Shown here: in pieces, positions 1 through 8,198 of the stretch
Layout: each line of letters starts with the position of its first letter
How positions within the stretch are numbered: the stretch's first letter is position 1
DNA from: Methanocaldococcaceae archaeon
GTDB lineage: Archaea > AGJL01 > Methanococci > Methanococcales > Methanocaldococcaceae
DNA length: 10,960 nt
Direction: 5' to 3'
Assembly (NCBI GenBank): GCA_027023665.1
Contig: JALVUY010000116.1
Span: forward strand, 1-10,960
Made by a program: the position numbers and the translations under genes
Notes under the pieces: generated by a model
Databases searched by the model: none
Told to the model about the DNA's origin: nothing
Seen by the model: only the letters and a program-made list of their open reading frames with translations

Positions 1-70
1 GTATAATATTATTTAATAGTATAATATTATTTAATAGTATAATATTATTTAATAGTATAATATTATTTTT
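1..70. repeat. 18-bp AT-rich tandem repeat, about 3.9 copies
   Basis: The unit GTATAATATTATTTAATA occurs at 1-18, 19-36 and 37-54 without change. A fourth copy at 55-70 diverges at its end. The array may extend left of the window. It lies directly upstream of the ABC exporter operon, and each unit contains a TATA-like TATAATATTA core. The copy nearest the gene (about 56-65) is placed so that transcription could start near 80-85, ahead of the ribosome binding site at 88. The repeat is seen directly; a promoter role is inference. Confidence 0.85.
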
Positions 71-99
71 AAAATGTGGTTTGTTTTAGGTGAAAAATT

Positions 100-1287
100 A
101 TGAAGACAGTTGATATTATATCCTTTGCTTGGAAAAATATGAAACAAAAAAGAACTCAAAGTTTATTAACAATAATAGGGATTGTTATTGGAGTAATGGC
201 TATAGTGAGTTTAATTTCTTTAGGATATGGTGTTCAAAATTACATTCACGAGGAAATGATGAAAATGGGAGCAAATAAATTAACAATTCTCCCATTTAAG
301 CAGTTTGGTGTTCCTCCAACGCACTATTTTAGTGATAAAGAAGTTAAGGCTATTAAAAACATTAAGGGAGTAAAAGAAGTTTTATATGGTTGGTATGGGG
401 GCGTAGATATTGAATTTAATGGAGAGAAAAAATATGTTTCTTGCTATTATTCTAAACCATCAACTTTAAAGGAAGTTTATTTGGATAGTGGATATGACCT
501 TGAATCTGGAAGATGGTTGAGTGATAACGATAAATATAAGTGCATTATTGGTTATGGAACTGCCCATAATATGTTTGATAGGGAAATTAAAGTTGGAGAT
601 ACGATAAAGATTAAAGGGAAAAAGTTTAAAGTCGTTGGAATATTGAAACAGATAGGAGATCAACAGGATGATGATAGTGTTATAATCCCTCTAAAAGTTG
701 GAGAGGAACTTTTTGGTAATAAAGATAAGTATAACTTTATTATGGTTACTGTGAAAGAAGGAGAGGATATAAATAAAGTCGCAGAAGATGTTAAAAAAGC
801 ATTAAAAAAATCCCTTGGAGATGAAGATTTCTCTGTCTTAACAGCTGAACAGTTAGCAGAAACTGTTGGAGGAATTTTAGGAGTTATTACTTTATTTGTT
901 TCAGGAGTTGCTGGAATCTCATTACTTGTGGGGGCTGTTGGAATTTCAAATACAATGCACATGAGCATTTTAGAGAGAAGGAGGGATATTGGAATCTTAA
1001 AGGCTTTGGGAGCAGAAACAGGAGATATTTTAGCAATTTTTGTTGTTGAATCTGGATTTTTAGGACTATTTGGAGGAATCATTGGATTGATATTAGGGAT
1101 TATTTTTGCAAAAATAGTTGAAGTTATAGCCCATAAGCAAGGTTATTTAATGGTTAATGCTTGGATTTCTTGGGAATTAATTATTGGGGTTTTATTATTC
1201 TCTTTTGTTGTTGGAGTTGTTAGCGGATATTTCCCAGCAAGAAGTGGGGCAAAATTAAATCCAATTGAGACATTGAGGGGAGAATAA
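100..1287 (+). CDS. MacB/FtsX-type ABC transporter permease
   Basis: This is the membrane subunit of a MacB/LolCDE-like ABC exporter, 395 aa. The visible layout is typical of the family: a cytoplasmic N-terminus, one transmembrane helix at about 22-46, a large extracytoplasmic MacB-type domain (about 50-262), then three C-terminal helices (about 263-288, 312-345, 355-385). The loop RRRDIGILKALGA after the second helix is the conserved segment that contacts the ATPase. AGGTGA at 88-93 sits 6 nt before the ATG and fixes the start. The stop overlaps the ATPase start by one base (TAATG), so the two genes are translationally coupled. Family members export lipoproteins, peptides or drugs or act mechanically. 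The substrate here cannot be read from sequence. Confidence 0.9.
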   Translation: MKTVDIISFAWKNMKQKRTQSLLTIIGIVIGVMAIVSLISLGYGVQNYIHEEMMKMGANKLTILPFKQFGVPPTHYFSDKEVKAIKNIKGVKEVLYGWYGGVDIEFNGEKKYVSCYYSKPSTLKEVYLDSGYDLESGRWLSDNDKYKCIIGYGTAHNMFDREIKVGDTIKIKGKKFKVVGILKQIGDQQDDDSVIIPLKVGEELFGNKDKYNFIMVTVKEGEDINKVAEDVKKALKKSLGDEDFSVLTAEQLAETVGGILGVITLFVSGVAGISLLVGAVGISNTMHMSILERRRDIGILKALGAETGDILAIFVVESGFLGLFGGIIGLILGIIFAKIVEVIAHKQGYLMVNAWISWELIIGVLLFSFVVGVVSGYFPARSGAKLNPIETLRGE

Positions 1288-1961
1288 TGGCATTAATAGA
1301 GGGTAGAAATATTTGGAAAATTTATGGGAGTGGGGAAGCTAAAACCTACGCGTTAAGAGGAATTGATATTTCCATTAACGAGGGAGAGTTTGTAGCAATA
1401 ATGGGACCAAGTGGTTGTGGAAAATCCACACTTTTAAACATTTTAGGACTTTTAGATGTGCCTACAAGGGGGGTGGTTTATATAAAAGGCAAAAAAACTA
1501 CATTGATGAATGAGAATGAAAGAGCTATTTTTAGGAGAAGAATAAGTGGATTTATATTTCAACAGTTTCATTTAATAAAAACACTAACAGCCCTTGAAAA
1601 TGTGGAATTGCCAATGATTCTTGATGAGAAAGATAAGAAGTATAGAAGAAAGAGGGCTAAAAAACTACTTGAAATGGTTGGATTGGCAGAGAGAATATAT
1701 CATTATCCTAACCAGTTGAGTGGTGGGCAACAGCAGAGAGTGGCTATAGCAAGAGCTTTGGCAAACAATCCAAAGATAATTTTTGCTGATGAGCCAACTG
1801 GAAACTTGGACAGTAAAAGTGGAAAAATTGTTATGGATTTGCTAAAAGAACTAAATGAAAAAGGAATTACAATCATTATGGTAACTCACGACAAAGATTT
1901 GGCTAAATATGCATCAAGAATTATAAAAATGAAAGATGGGAAGATAGTATCTTATGAATAA
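1287..1961 (+). CDS. MacB/LolD-type ABC transporter ATP-binding protein
   Basis: This is the 224-aa ATPase partner of the upstream permease. All nucleotide-binding motifs are present: Walker A GPSGCGKST (40-48), Q-loop Q92, signature LSGGQQQR (144-151), Walker B IIFADE (164-169), D-loop NLDS, and the switch histidine H201 in VTHD. Length and motif spelling fit the MacB/LolD subfamily, whose best-known archaeal structure is M. jannaschii MJ0796; this protein is a relative, probably not the same gene. Two copies would form the ATP sandwich dimer that powers the permease. The ATG overlaps the permease stop by one base, and GAGGGG at 1275-1280 serves as its ribosome binding site. Confidence 0.93.
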   Translation: MALIEGRNIWKIYGSGEAKTYALRGIDISINEGEFVAIMGPSGCGKSTLLNILGLLDVPTRGVVYIKGKKTTLMNENERAIFRRRISGFIFQQFHLIKTLTALENVELPMILDEKDKKYRRKRAKKLLEMVGLAERIYHYPNQLSGGQQQRVAIARALANNPKIIFADEPTGNLDSKSGKIVMDLLKELNEKGITIIMVTHDKDLAKYASRIIKMKDGKIVSYE

Positions 1962-1984
1962 AATAAACTTATGTGGTGAATAAC

Positions 1985-3334
1985 TTGCAAAACTGTAGGA
2001 AAACTAAAATTTTAGTAACAATGGGTCCTTCTTTAGAAAGTAGATTAAATGAGGCAATAAATTTAATAGATGGAGTTAGATTTAATATGTCTCACTCTAC
2101 AAAAGACTACTGTGAAAAATTTTTGAATATATTGGAAAAAAATAACATCGCCAAAGTTATGGATTTGAAGGGAATAAAGATTAGAGTAAAAAAAGTCAGA
2201 TTAAAAGATAAGATATTAAAAGAAAGGGATAAAATAGTTATTGGTAAAAATGGAGATATAGAACTTAATTATAATATAAATACAATTGATGAAGGACACT
2301 TTATTCTAATAAACGATGGGAAAGTTAAATTGAAAGTAGAAAAAAATGAAAATGATAATATAATTGCAGTTGTAATTGTTGGTGGAGAGATTAAGGAAGG
2401 AATGGGTGTAAATCTTCCAGATACAAAAATAGAATTGCCAATAATTGATAAACAAGATAGGGAGAATATAAAATTTGCTGTAGAAAAAGATTTTGAATAT
2501 ATTGCTTTATCCTTTGTTAGAAATAAGGATGATGTTAAGGAGTTAAAGGAAATTATAGAGGAATATAAAGGAGATTGTGAAGTAATATCAAAAATAGAAA
2601 CTAAGGAAGGTTTAAAAAATGTTAAAGAGATAGGAAAAGTTAGTGATGGATTGATGGTAGCAAGAGGAGATTTAGGGGTTGAGGTTCCAATAGAGAACAT
2701 ACCCATAGAACAAAAAAACATTTTGAGAATTGCCAATAAATACGGAATTTTGTCAATAACTGCCACGCAGATATTGGATTCTATGATTCACAATCCATAT
2801 CCTACGAGGGCTGAGGTTACAGACATTGCCAACGCCATATATGATGGAACTGACTGCTTAATGCTGTCTAATGAAACTACCATTGGAAAGTATCCAATAG
2901 AAGCAATAAGAGTTTTAAATAAAGTGGCAGAAGTTGCTGATAAACACTATGAAGAGTTTGGGGATAGAGTTTGCTTAGAAGTTGAGAGCATTGATGAAGG
3001 TTTAGCATACGCTGTTTATGAACTCTATAAAAAATTAAACTGTAAATTAATCATAACTCCCACATATTCTGGAAGATCTGCAAAGATTATATCAAAATTG
3101 AGGATAAATAGTAAAATAATAGCTCCAACGCCAAACTTAAAAACTATAAGAAAACTAAGATTAGTTTGGGGAGTAAATAGTTGTTTAATGGAAGAATTCA
3201 ACGATATAGAGAGTATAATAAATGCATGTAAGGATATTGCAAAAAGAGAAATTAAGAGTGGGATTTATATAGTTACCTTAGGACATCCAATAGGTAAGAA
3301 GAAAACAAACACTGTGAAAGTTGAATATATCTAA
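1985..3334 (+). CDS. pyk: pyruvate kinase (TTG start preferred)
   Basis: It converts phosphoenolpyruvate plus ADP to pyruvate plus ATP, the last glycolytic step. In the 449-aa numbering, RKTKILVTMGPS and RFNMSHS open the A domain. A B domain follows at about 68-150. The pyruvate-kinase signature ISKIE carries catalytic K203 and metal ligand E205. RGDLG carries D229, ATQ carries T261, and TRAEVTDIANAIYDG is the usual substrate-loop region. The C domain runs from about 330 to the end. I chose TTG 1985 because GGTGA (1975-1979) stands 5 nt before it. The longer in-frame GTG at 1973 has no ribosome binding site and would overlap this one. The segment normally written DTKGPEIR reads DLKGIKIR; the Glu-to-Lys change at position 65 is typical of potassium-independent enzymes. 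The gene is convergent with the next. Confidence 0.93.
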   Translation: MQNCRKTKILVTMGPSLESRLNEAINLIDGVRFNMSHSTKDYCEKFLNILEKNNIAKVMDLKGIKIRVKKVRLKDKILKERDKIVIGKNGDIELNYNINTIDEGHFILINDGKVKLKVEKNENDNIIAVVIVGGEIKEGMGVNLPDTKIELPIIDKQDRENIKFAVEKDFEYIALSFVRNKDDVKELKEIIEEYKGDCEVISKIETKEGLKNVKEIGKVSDGLMVARGDLGVEVPIENIPIEQKNILRIANKYGILSITATQILDSMIHNPYPTRAEVTDIANAIYDGTDCLMLSNETTIGKYPIEAIRVLNKVAEVADKHYEEFGDRVCLEVESIDEGLAYAVYELYKKLNCKLIITPTYSGRSAKIISKLRINSKIIAPTPNLKTIRKLRLVWGVNSCLMEEFNDIESIINACKDIAKREIKSGIYIVTLGHPIGKKKTNTVKVEYI

Positions 3335-3338
3335 AGTT

Positions 3339-3368
3339 TTAATTTAATCTTTTAATTTTATTTTTTAT
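3339..3368 (+). terminator. T-rich terminator region after pyruvate kinase
   Basis: Several T runs, including TTTTATTTTTTATT, start five bases after the pyruvate kinase stop in the 75-bp convergent intergenic region. Archaeal intrinsic termination mainly needs such U tracts and no stem-loop. No strong hairpin is seen. Confidence 0.4.
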
Positions 3369-3409
3369 TAACTAAATAATCAGTTTTAGCGTTAATTATT
3401 TTAATTATT

Positions 3410-4174
3410 TTATTTTTGTAATGTTTCCAATATCATATTTAACATTTCCTTACTATTTGCTACAATAATATTTAATCTATCTGTTGCATTTAATTTAAAT
3501 TTAAGTTCTTTTCCATTTTCGTCAGTTATTAATGCTCCTGCCTCCTTACATATTATATATGAGGAGGCGATATCCACCGCTCTAACTTTTGGTCTTATAT
3601 CTAAAACAGCGTCTAAGGAACCTTTTGCCACATAACACATCTCTAATCCAAAGGCACCAAATATTCTAACTCTTTTAACTTTATCTCTTAATTTATTAAT
3701 ATCTGTTTTATTATTAGGATAGTAACTTATAGTTATGTCATTAGGGTCAAAATCTTTAACTTTAATTTTTTCTCCATTTAAATAACTTCCTTTTTTATAA
3801 TATGCCTCATAAAAGCTTTTAGTTATAAATTCATATGTTAATCCATAGTAAGGTTTATTATTCTTATAAACCCCAAAACAAAAGGCAAAGAATGGAATTC
3901 CATTTATAAAATTAAATGAACCATCTACAGGGTCTATAACAACAGTCCATTCACTACCATTGTCTATAATTCCAATTTCTTCACTAACAATATTTACATT
4001 CAAAGGTTTCAAATACTTTAAGGCAATATCTTCACTTATTTTATCAAAAATTTCTGTATCATCACCACTCGGAGATTTTCCAACAACATAAGATTTCTCT
4101 TTTTTCCCAAAATACTTTAATATTGAACTCTCAATTTCCTTAGCAATATTTTTTCCGATTTCATCCCATTTCAT
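3410..4174 (-). CDS. suhB: bifunctional inositol monophosphatase / fructose-1,6-bisphosphatase
   Basis: This is a 254-aa class IV FBPase/IMPase that dephosphorylates myo-inositol 1-phosphate (phospholipid and compatible-solute synthesis) and fructose 1,6-bisphosphate (gluconeogenesis). The metal ligands of the family are all visible: E65 in VSEE, D81 and D84 in DPVDGS, and D201 in RAVDIAS. These positions agree with those I recall for M. jannaschii MJ0109. The start is fixed by GATGATC, a good match to the methanogen anti-SD, 4-5 nt before the ATG on the minus strand. An in-frame ATG 15 nt upstream hits a stop after two codons. Its 3' end faces pyruvate kinase, so a gluconeogenic and a glycolytic enzyme are neighbours but transcribed separately. 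Confidence 0.93.
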   Translation of the reverse strand: MKWDEIGKNIAKEIESSILKYFGKKEKSYVVGKSPSGDDTEIFDKISEDIALKYLKPLNVNIVSEEIGIIDNGSEWTVVIDPVDGSFNFINGIPFFAFCFGVYKNNKPYYGLTYEFITKSFYEAYYKKGSYLNGEKIKVKDFDPNDITISYYPNNKTDINKLRDKVKRVRIFGAFGLEMCYVAKGSLDAVLDIRPKVRAVDIASSYIICKEAGALITDENGKELKFKLNATDRLNIIVANSKEMLNMILETLQK

Positions 4175-4232
4175 AACTGATCATCTCATAATTTTTTCTT
4201 TTTTTAAGTTCATCTTTTATTTTTAATTTAAA

Positions 4233-4267
4233 ATTTAAATAGGTATAGCAATAGGACGTAGTCCTAT
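4233..4267 (-). promoter_or_regulatory. probable IMPase/FBPase promoter with upstream hairpin/operator-like dyad
   Basis: On the minus strand a TATA-like TATTTAAAT occupies 4241-4233, which would place transcription start near 4214 and leave a leader of about 40 nt. Immediately upstream is a perfect 7-bp dyad, ATAGGAC (4251-4257), GTA, GTCCTAT (4261-4267). It is nested inside a second pairing, TAGCAA (4246-4251) with TTGCTA (4279-4284). It could be a regulator site or the 3' hairpin of the SemiSWEET transcript, which ends at 4282. The dyad is seen directly; both roles are inference. Confidence 0.4.
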
Positions 4268-4281
4268 GTTTGTAATACTTG

Positions 4282-4566
4282 CTAACTAAGTTTTCTTTTC
4301 TTCAGGGTATCCTTTATTTTTAAATAAGTTATAGGAATCCAAAACATCAAAGATAAAATGTTAAATACTATTATTGGATAATCATTTCTTAATATTCCAT
4401 ACACTAACCAAAGAGCCAAACCTGTAGTAAATGTTATTACAAATGCTAATGATATGTTCTTCATATCTCTATCCTTCAATGATTTTATTAGTTGAGGCAG
4501 AGAAGCAAAGGTTGTTAAAGTTCCAGCAATGTATCCAATAATTGAAATGTCAATAAAATTGTCCAT
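4282..4566 (-). CDS. SemiSWEET sugar transporter (PQ-loop/MtN3 family)
   Basis: This is a 94-aa, three-helix membrane protein. Helix 1 (about 7-24) ends in the PQ motif (P24-Q25), followed by the short basic loop KSLKDRDMKNIS. Helix 2 spans about 39-59 and helix 3 about 64-82, and the tail is lysine-rich and cytoplasmic. W53 and N69 sit where SemiSWEETs keep the Trp and Asn that contact the sugar. Two copies form one transport unit, moving mono- or disaccharides down their gradient. The frame stays open upstream to 4635, but GGTGAT (4576-4571) lies 4 nt before the ATG at 4566, and the resulting length matches the family. It is divergent from secD. The substrate is unknown, and the presence of a sugar facilitator in an autotroph-like methanogen is unexplained. 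Confidence 0.85.
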   Translation of the reverse strand: MDNFIDISIIGYIAGTLTTFASLPQLIKSLKDRDMKNISLAFVITFTTGLALWLVYGILRNDYPIIVFNILSLMFWIPITYLKIKDTLKKRKLS

Positions 4567-4677
4567 AATCATCACCATCTTTACTTTATTTATATCATTG
4601 ATTAGTAATAAAAACTTATCATAAATGAAATTCAACAGACTATTAATATACTGAACTAACTGTACTACTAATATTAT

Positions 4678-4690
4678 TGAAGATTATATA
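4678..4690 (+). promoter_or_regulatory. secD promoter (BRE/TATA)
   Basis: Purine-rich TGAAGA (4678-4683) followed by TTATATA (4684-4690) has the archaeal BRE-TATA arrangement. Transcription would start near 4710, leaving a short leader that carries the ribosome binding site AGGTGG at 4723-4728. Confidence 0.5.
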
Positions 4691-4733
4691 CTAGGCACAT
4701 TGTCTGTAAAACTAAACTATATAGGTGGAAGTG

Positions 4734-5918
4734 ATGGATATTAAAAAACTGCTAAAAGATAAAAAAATACTGCTATTAATAATAACACTTACTGTGTCTA
4801 TCTTTCTAATAGCATTTAAAGGACTTCAGTTTGGGATAGATCTAAGCGGTGGAACAGTTATTGTCTTAAAATCCGAAAAACCTATGAACGATCAAGAAAT
4901 ACAATTAACTGTAGATATTATTAAACAAAGATTAGATGCCAATGGTCTGAGTAATGTTGTAGTGTATCCAAGAGGTAATGATGAAATTGTAGTTATGATA
5001 CCTAAAAGTTCAGATACTGATAGAATAATTAAAATACTTAAACATCAAGGGGTTTTAATAGCAAAAATTGACAATGTAACAGTATATACTGGAAAAGATG
5101 TTAAAAATGTATATCCTCCAACTAAAGTTCCTACAGAATCTGGATGGGCTTATGGTGTGCAGTTTGAATTATCTTTGGATGCAGCTAAAAGATTTGCTGA
5201 AATTGCCAAAGGAAAGGCATATCATAAAATATATATATACTTCGATGGAAAGTTAATCTCTGCTCCAGTTTTGGATCCCGGTTTGACCGATGGAATTCCT
5301 CATCCACAGCAGGTTATTACTCTTGGCCCTTACCCTCCAACTAAGAAAGAAGAGGATGAGGCAACAGTTCTCTATACTGCATTAAAATCTGGAGCCTTAC
5401 CTGTAAAATTAAATGTTGAGTATGTATATACGGTATCTCCAGAATTTGGAAAAGAGTTCTTAAAAGGAACATTTATTGCCTTGTTATTGGCATTTGTGGC
5501 TGTTGGAATAATAGTTGGATTAAGATATAGACAGATAAAAATTGCCATACCAATTTTAATAACATGTATCTCAGAGATAATTATAATATTAGGATTTGCG
5601 TCTCTAATTAATTGGAAATTAGATATTCCATCAATTGCTGGTATTATTGCGGCTGTTGGTACCGGAGTAGATAACCAAATAGTTATAACAGATGAGGCAT
5701 TAAAAGGTAGAAAAATAAAAGCAAGTATTAAAAGGGCGTTCTTTATAATATTTGCCTCAGCGGCAACATCAATAGCAGCAATGCTTCCTTTATTCGTGCT
5801 TGGAGTAGGTATGTTAAAAGGTTTTGCTATAACAACAATAGCAGGAGTTCTAATTGGAATATTTATAACAAGACCTGCATTTGCCAGAATTATTGAGGAG
5901 ATGTTTAAAAAATTTTAG
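4734..5918 (+). CDS. secD: protein-export membrane protein SecD
   Basis: SecD works with SecF beside the Sec translocon and helps complete protein export across the cytoplasmic membrane. The protein is 394 aa, about the usual archaeal length. Visible parts are helix 1 (about 12-28), the conserved FGIDLSGG (33-40), a large external domain, then five C-terminal helices (about 244-265, 269-288, 298-318, 336-359, 363-378). The fourth helix carries IAAVGTGVDNQIV with D313, the conserved Asp of the SecD/RND motif. I chose ATG 4734 because AGGTGG precedes it by 5 nt; GTG codons at 4725 and 4731 are alternatives. SecD is usually next to SecF, but no secF lies on either side here. Confidence 0.93.
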   Translation: MDIKKLLKDKKILLLIITLTVSIFLIAFKGLQFGIDLSGGTVIVLKSEKPMNDQEIQLTVDIIKQRLDANGLSNVVVYPRGNDEIVVMIPKSSDTDRIIKILKHQGVLIAKIDNVTVYTGKDVKNVYPPTKVPTESGWAYGVQFELSLDAAKRFAEIAKGKAYHKIYIYFDGKLISAPVLDPGLTDGIPHPQQVITLGPYPPTKKEEDEATVLYTALKSGALPVKLNVEYVYTVSPEFGKEFLKGTFIALLLAFVAVGIIVGLRYRQIKIAIPILITCISEIIIILGFASLINWKLDIPSIAGIIAAVGTGVDNQIVITDEALKGRKIKASIKRAFFIIFASAATSIAAMLPLFVLGVGMLKGFAITTIAGVLIGIFITRPAFARIIEEMFKKF

Positions 5919-5963
5919 ATTAAAATTTTAATCTCTTAACTCTTACTCTTTTTTATTTATTTG
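5917..5963 (+). terminator. terminator after secD
   Basis: An 18-bp perfect palindrome, AGATTAAAATTTTAATCT, spans 5917-5934 and overlaps the last two bases of the secD stop. A T-rich run (CTTTTTTATTTATTT) follows at about 5949-5963. This fits transcription termination before the next gene at 6004. Confidence 0.5.
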
Positions 5964-6003
5964 AGATTTTAAAATTTACAGAAATTACTTTTTCAGTGAT
6001 ACT

Positions 6004-7404
6004 ATGAAAGATTGGGTTGAATTAAAGAAAGGAACTAAAGTATTAGAACAAAACAAAAACAACAAAATATTGATAATTACTCACATAGATACAGATGGAT
6101 TAACATCAAGGGTTATTTTACAAAAACTATCTGAAAGATTGCAGTTGGATGCTGATTTTATGTTTTTAAAGCAGATAACATTAGAAACTATCGATAGTAT
6201 TCCATTTAAAGATTATGACTTAGTAATTTTTGCTGATTTAGGAAGTGGACAGTTAAAAATGATTACTGAGAAAATTGAAGAGATAAACTACAAAAAGAAT
6301 ATTATAATATTGGATCATCATCAACCTGAAGAAGTTAAGATTCCTAAAAATATTATTCATATAAATCCAATAACTATAGGAAAGAGTGGGGGAGAAATTT
6401 GCGGGGCGGGAGTTTCATATTTATTTGCAAAAACTATTAACAATAACTGGATTGATTTGGCTAAGTATGCAGTTTTAGGGGCTGTTGGAGATATACAAAA
6501 CATTGAAGGTAAATTAACTGGGTTGAATAAAATTATATTGGCAGATGCAATATTCGCAGGAGATATTAAGAAATATATGGATCTACAATTTTATGGTAGG
6601 CAAACTCGCCCTCTATTTGTTTCTATGAGATATTGGAGCGATATTAGGACTGATTTATTAAATAATGACTCAAGAATTATCAAATACATTCACTATATAA
6701 ATAAAAAATACGACATAGATATAGATCCAACGACAAGATTGGCTGAAATACCTTTTGAATACAAAAAAATTATTGGAAATGAACTTTTAATTAAATGTTT
6801 AAACTATGTTCCAAATCACTGGGCCCCATATGTTCCAAAAGTTATATTTGGAGAGGTTTATGAATTTAAAAATGAGGAATTTGGATCTCCTTTGAGAGAT
6901 TTGGAGGAATTCTCAACATGCATAAATGCTTGCTCAAGATATGGTGATTATGAAACTGCCTTAAATGTCTTAATGGGAGATAGAGGAAAATATTATAGTA
7001 GAATGCTTTCAAATTTGAGAAAACATAGGAATAATTTAAGAGAGGCATTAGAACATGTAAAGAATGAAGTTGAAATAGTTAAAAAAGATAAATTTCAATA
7101 CTTTGAAACTGATAAGATTATGCCAAATATTGTTGGAATAGTTGCTGGAATGATCTATTCTATTGAAGAAGTAGATTGGATGAAGCCAATATTTGCTATA
7201 ACAGAGGATGAAAATGGTTATAAAGTTTCTGCAAGATGTCCAAGACTTTTATGTTTTGCAGATAATGTAAATTTAGCTAAAGCAATAAAATACGCTTCTG
7301 AAAAAGTTGATGGTAGTGGGGGAGGGCATAAATTTGCCTGTGGGGCATATATTCCTAATAATAAGAAGGAGTTTATAAGATATCTTGAAGTTGCTTTAAA
7401 ATAG
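6004..7404 (+). CDS. RecJ-like DHH/DHHA1 single-strand exonuclease (GAN type)
   Basis: This is a 466-aa DHH-family phosphoesterase. The four metal-binding motifs are present in order: HIDTDG (27-32), FADLGSG with D78, the name-giving DHH (104-106), and LGAVGDIQN with D163. The C-terminal DHHA1 domain ends with GGGHKFACG (about 439-447), which holds nucleic acid. Length and architecture fit the archaeal RecJ homologue GAN, which binds the GINS part of the replicative helicase and degrades single-stranded DNA 5' to 3'. The shorter archaeal paralogue (HAN) or a nanoRNase-like role is the alternative, and sequence alone does not settle this. The start ATG at 6004 has GTGAT 3 nt upstream. A TATA-like TTTTAAAATTT at about 5967-5977 may be its promoter. 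Confidence 0.88.
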   Translation: MKDWVELKKGTKVLEQNKNNKILIITHIDTDGLTSRVILQKLSERLQLDADFMFLKQITLETIDSIPFKDYDLVIFADLGSGQLKMITEKIEEINYKKNIIILDHHQPEEVKIPKNIIHINPITIGKSGGEICGAGVSYLFAKTINNNWIDLAKYAVLGAVGDIQNIEGKLTGLNKIILADAIFAGDIKKYMDLQFYGRQTRPLFVSMRYWSDIRTDLLNNDSRIIKYIHYINKKYDIDIDPTTRLAEIPFEYKKIIGNELLIKCLNYVPNHWAPYVPKVIFGEVYEFKNEEFGSPLRDLEEFSTCINACSRYGDYETALNVLMGDRGKYYSRMLSNLRKHRNNLREALEHVKNEVEIVKKDKFQYFETDKIMPNIVGIVAGMIYSIEEVDWMKPIFAITEDENGYKVSARCPRLLCFADNVNLAKAIKYASEKVDGSGGGHKFACGAYIPNNKKEFIRYLEVALK

Positions 7405-7454
7405 GACATATATTAAAATTAAAGTTTAATTAAAATATTTTTTGTGGTGATATT

Positions 7455-8120
7455 GTGCAGATTCCAATTTTAATAGTTCGTTTAAAAACAAATAAACCAC
7501 TAAAAAAATCACAAACACCATTTTTGAGAGGTTATATTTTAAATATGTTTGATAAGGAAAATTATGTGGAGTTGCATAATCATAGCGGGAATGGTTTTGT
7601 CTATACCTATCCAAAAATACAGTATAAAATCATTAGTGGAGATGCTGTTTTAATTGGTATAAAAGAGGGAATAAATATTTTAGGAGAAATTATTTTACAC
7701 ATTAGAGAGTTGAATTTGAAAGGGGAAGTTTATAAGGTTGTAAATGGTTATGCAAAGGTTAAATTTGAAGAATTTGGAGTTGCAGATGAGATGATAAAAT
7801 ATAAGTTTATATCTCCATGGATTGCCTTGAATGAGAGGAATTATTTGAAATATAGAGAGTTGGATGATGAAGGAAAAAAAGAATTGTTAGAAAGGATTTT
7901 AATTGGAAATGTTTTGTCAATGAGTAAGTATTTAAATTACACTGTTGAAGAAAAACTAAAAGCAGAACTTTTAAAATTTGATGATTTAGTTGTTAAATAC
8001 AAAGGCAATAAATTTATTGGCTTTTTTGGAGAATTTTTAATTAACTTTAATATCCCAAATTATTTAGGAATTGGAAGAAAAGTGTCTAAAGGTTTTGGAA
8101 GTGTTGTTAGAATACCATAG
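7455..8120 (+). CDS. cas6: CRISPR endoribonuclease Cas6 (Cas6b type)
   Basis: It cuts the CRISPR transcript inside each repeat to release crRNAs. The 221-aa protein has the double ferredoxin-fold signature end GIGRKVSKGFGSV (about 205-217), the glycine-rich loop of Cas6. LHNHSGNGF near the N-terminus contains H41 and H43, spaced like the histidine pair reported as important in Methanococcus maripaludis Cas6b (H38/H40). That match is from memory. The start is GTG 7455, with GGTGAT 3 nt upstream (7446-7451). It stands alone, 50 bp after the nuclease gene and on the strand opposite the cas1-2-4 genes. The last codons (ATACCATAG) resemble the arms of the hairpin repeats just downstream, so the extreme C-terminus may have been altered. 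Confidence 0.85.
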   Translation: MQIPILIVRLKTNKPLKKSQTPFLRGYILNMFDKENYVELHNHSGNGFVYTYPKIQYKIISGDAVLIGIKEGINILGEIILHIRELNLKGEVYKVVNGYAKVKFEEFGVADEMIKYKFISPWIALNERNYLKYRELDDEGKKELLERILIGNVLSMSKYLNYTVEEKLKAELLKFDDLVVKYKGNKFIGFFGEFLINFNIPNYLGIGRKVSKGFGSVVRIP

Positions 8121-8174
8121 AGGGGGCTTTGATTTCTTTATTGGTATATATCTCTATATTTTTTAGAAAAACTA

Positions 8175-8198
8175 TTTTTCATCCTTATTTTAATAAAC
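8175..8198 (-). repeat. decayed CRISPR repeat fragment
   Basis: This 24-bp stretch matches the first 24 positions (plus-strand reading) of the locus CRISPR repeat, including the block CATCCTTATTTTAAT, with four mismatches. The other 13 bases are gone and are replaced by the start of a GC-rich hairpin. It lies farthest from the leader and is the most diverged copy, as expected for an old trailer end. Confidence 0.65.

Noticed and set aside
660..1082. Antisense open frame over the ABC permease
   Set aside because: It is a shadow of the well-supported permease with no start signals. The same applies to antisense frames over pyruvate kinase (2269-2766) and the nuclease (6866-7048, 7218-7409).
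4567..4635. N-terminal extension of the SemiSWEET gene to 4635
   Set aside because: The GGTGAT ribosome binding site at 4571-4576 and the family length both point to the ATG at 4566.
7426..7614. Antisense frame over the start of cas6
   Set aside because: There is no ribosome binding site, its composition is unlike the neighbours, and it overlaps a recognised gene.
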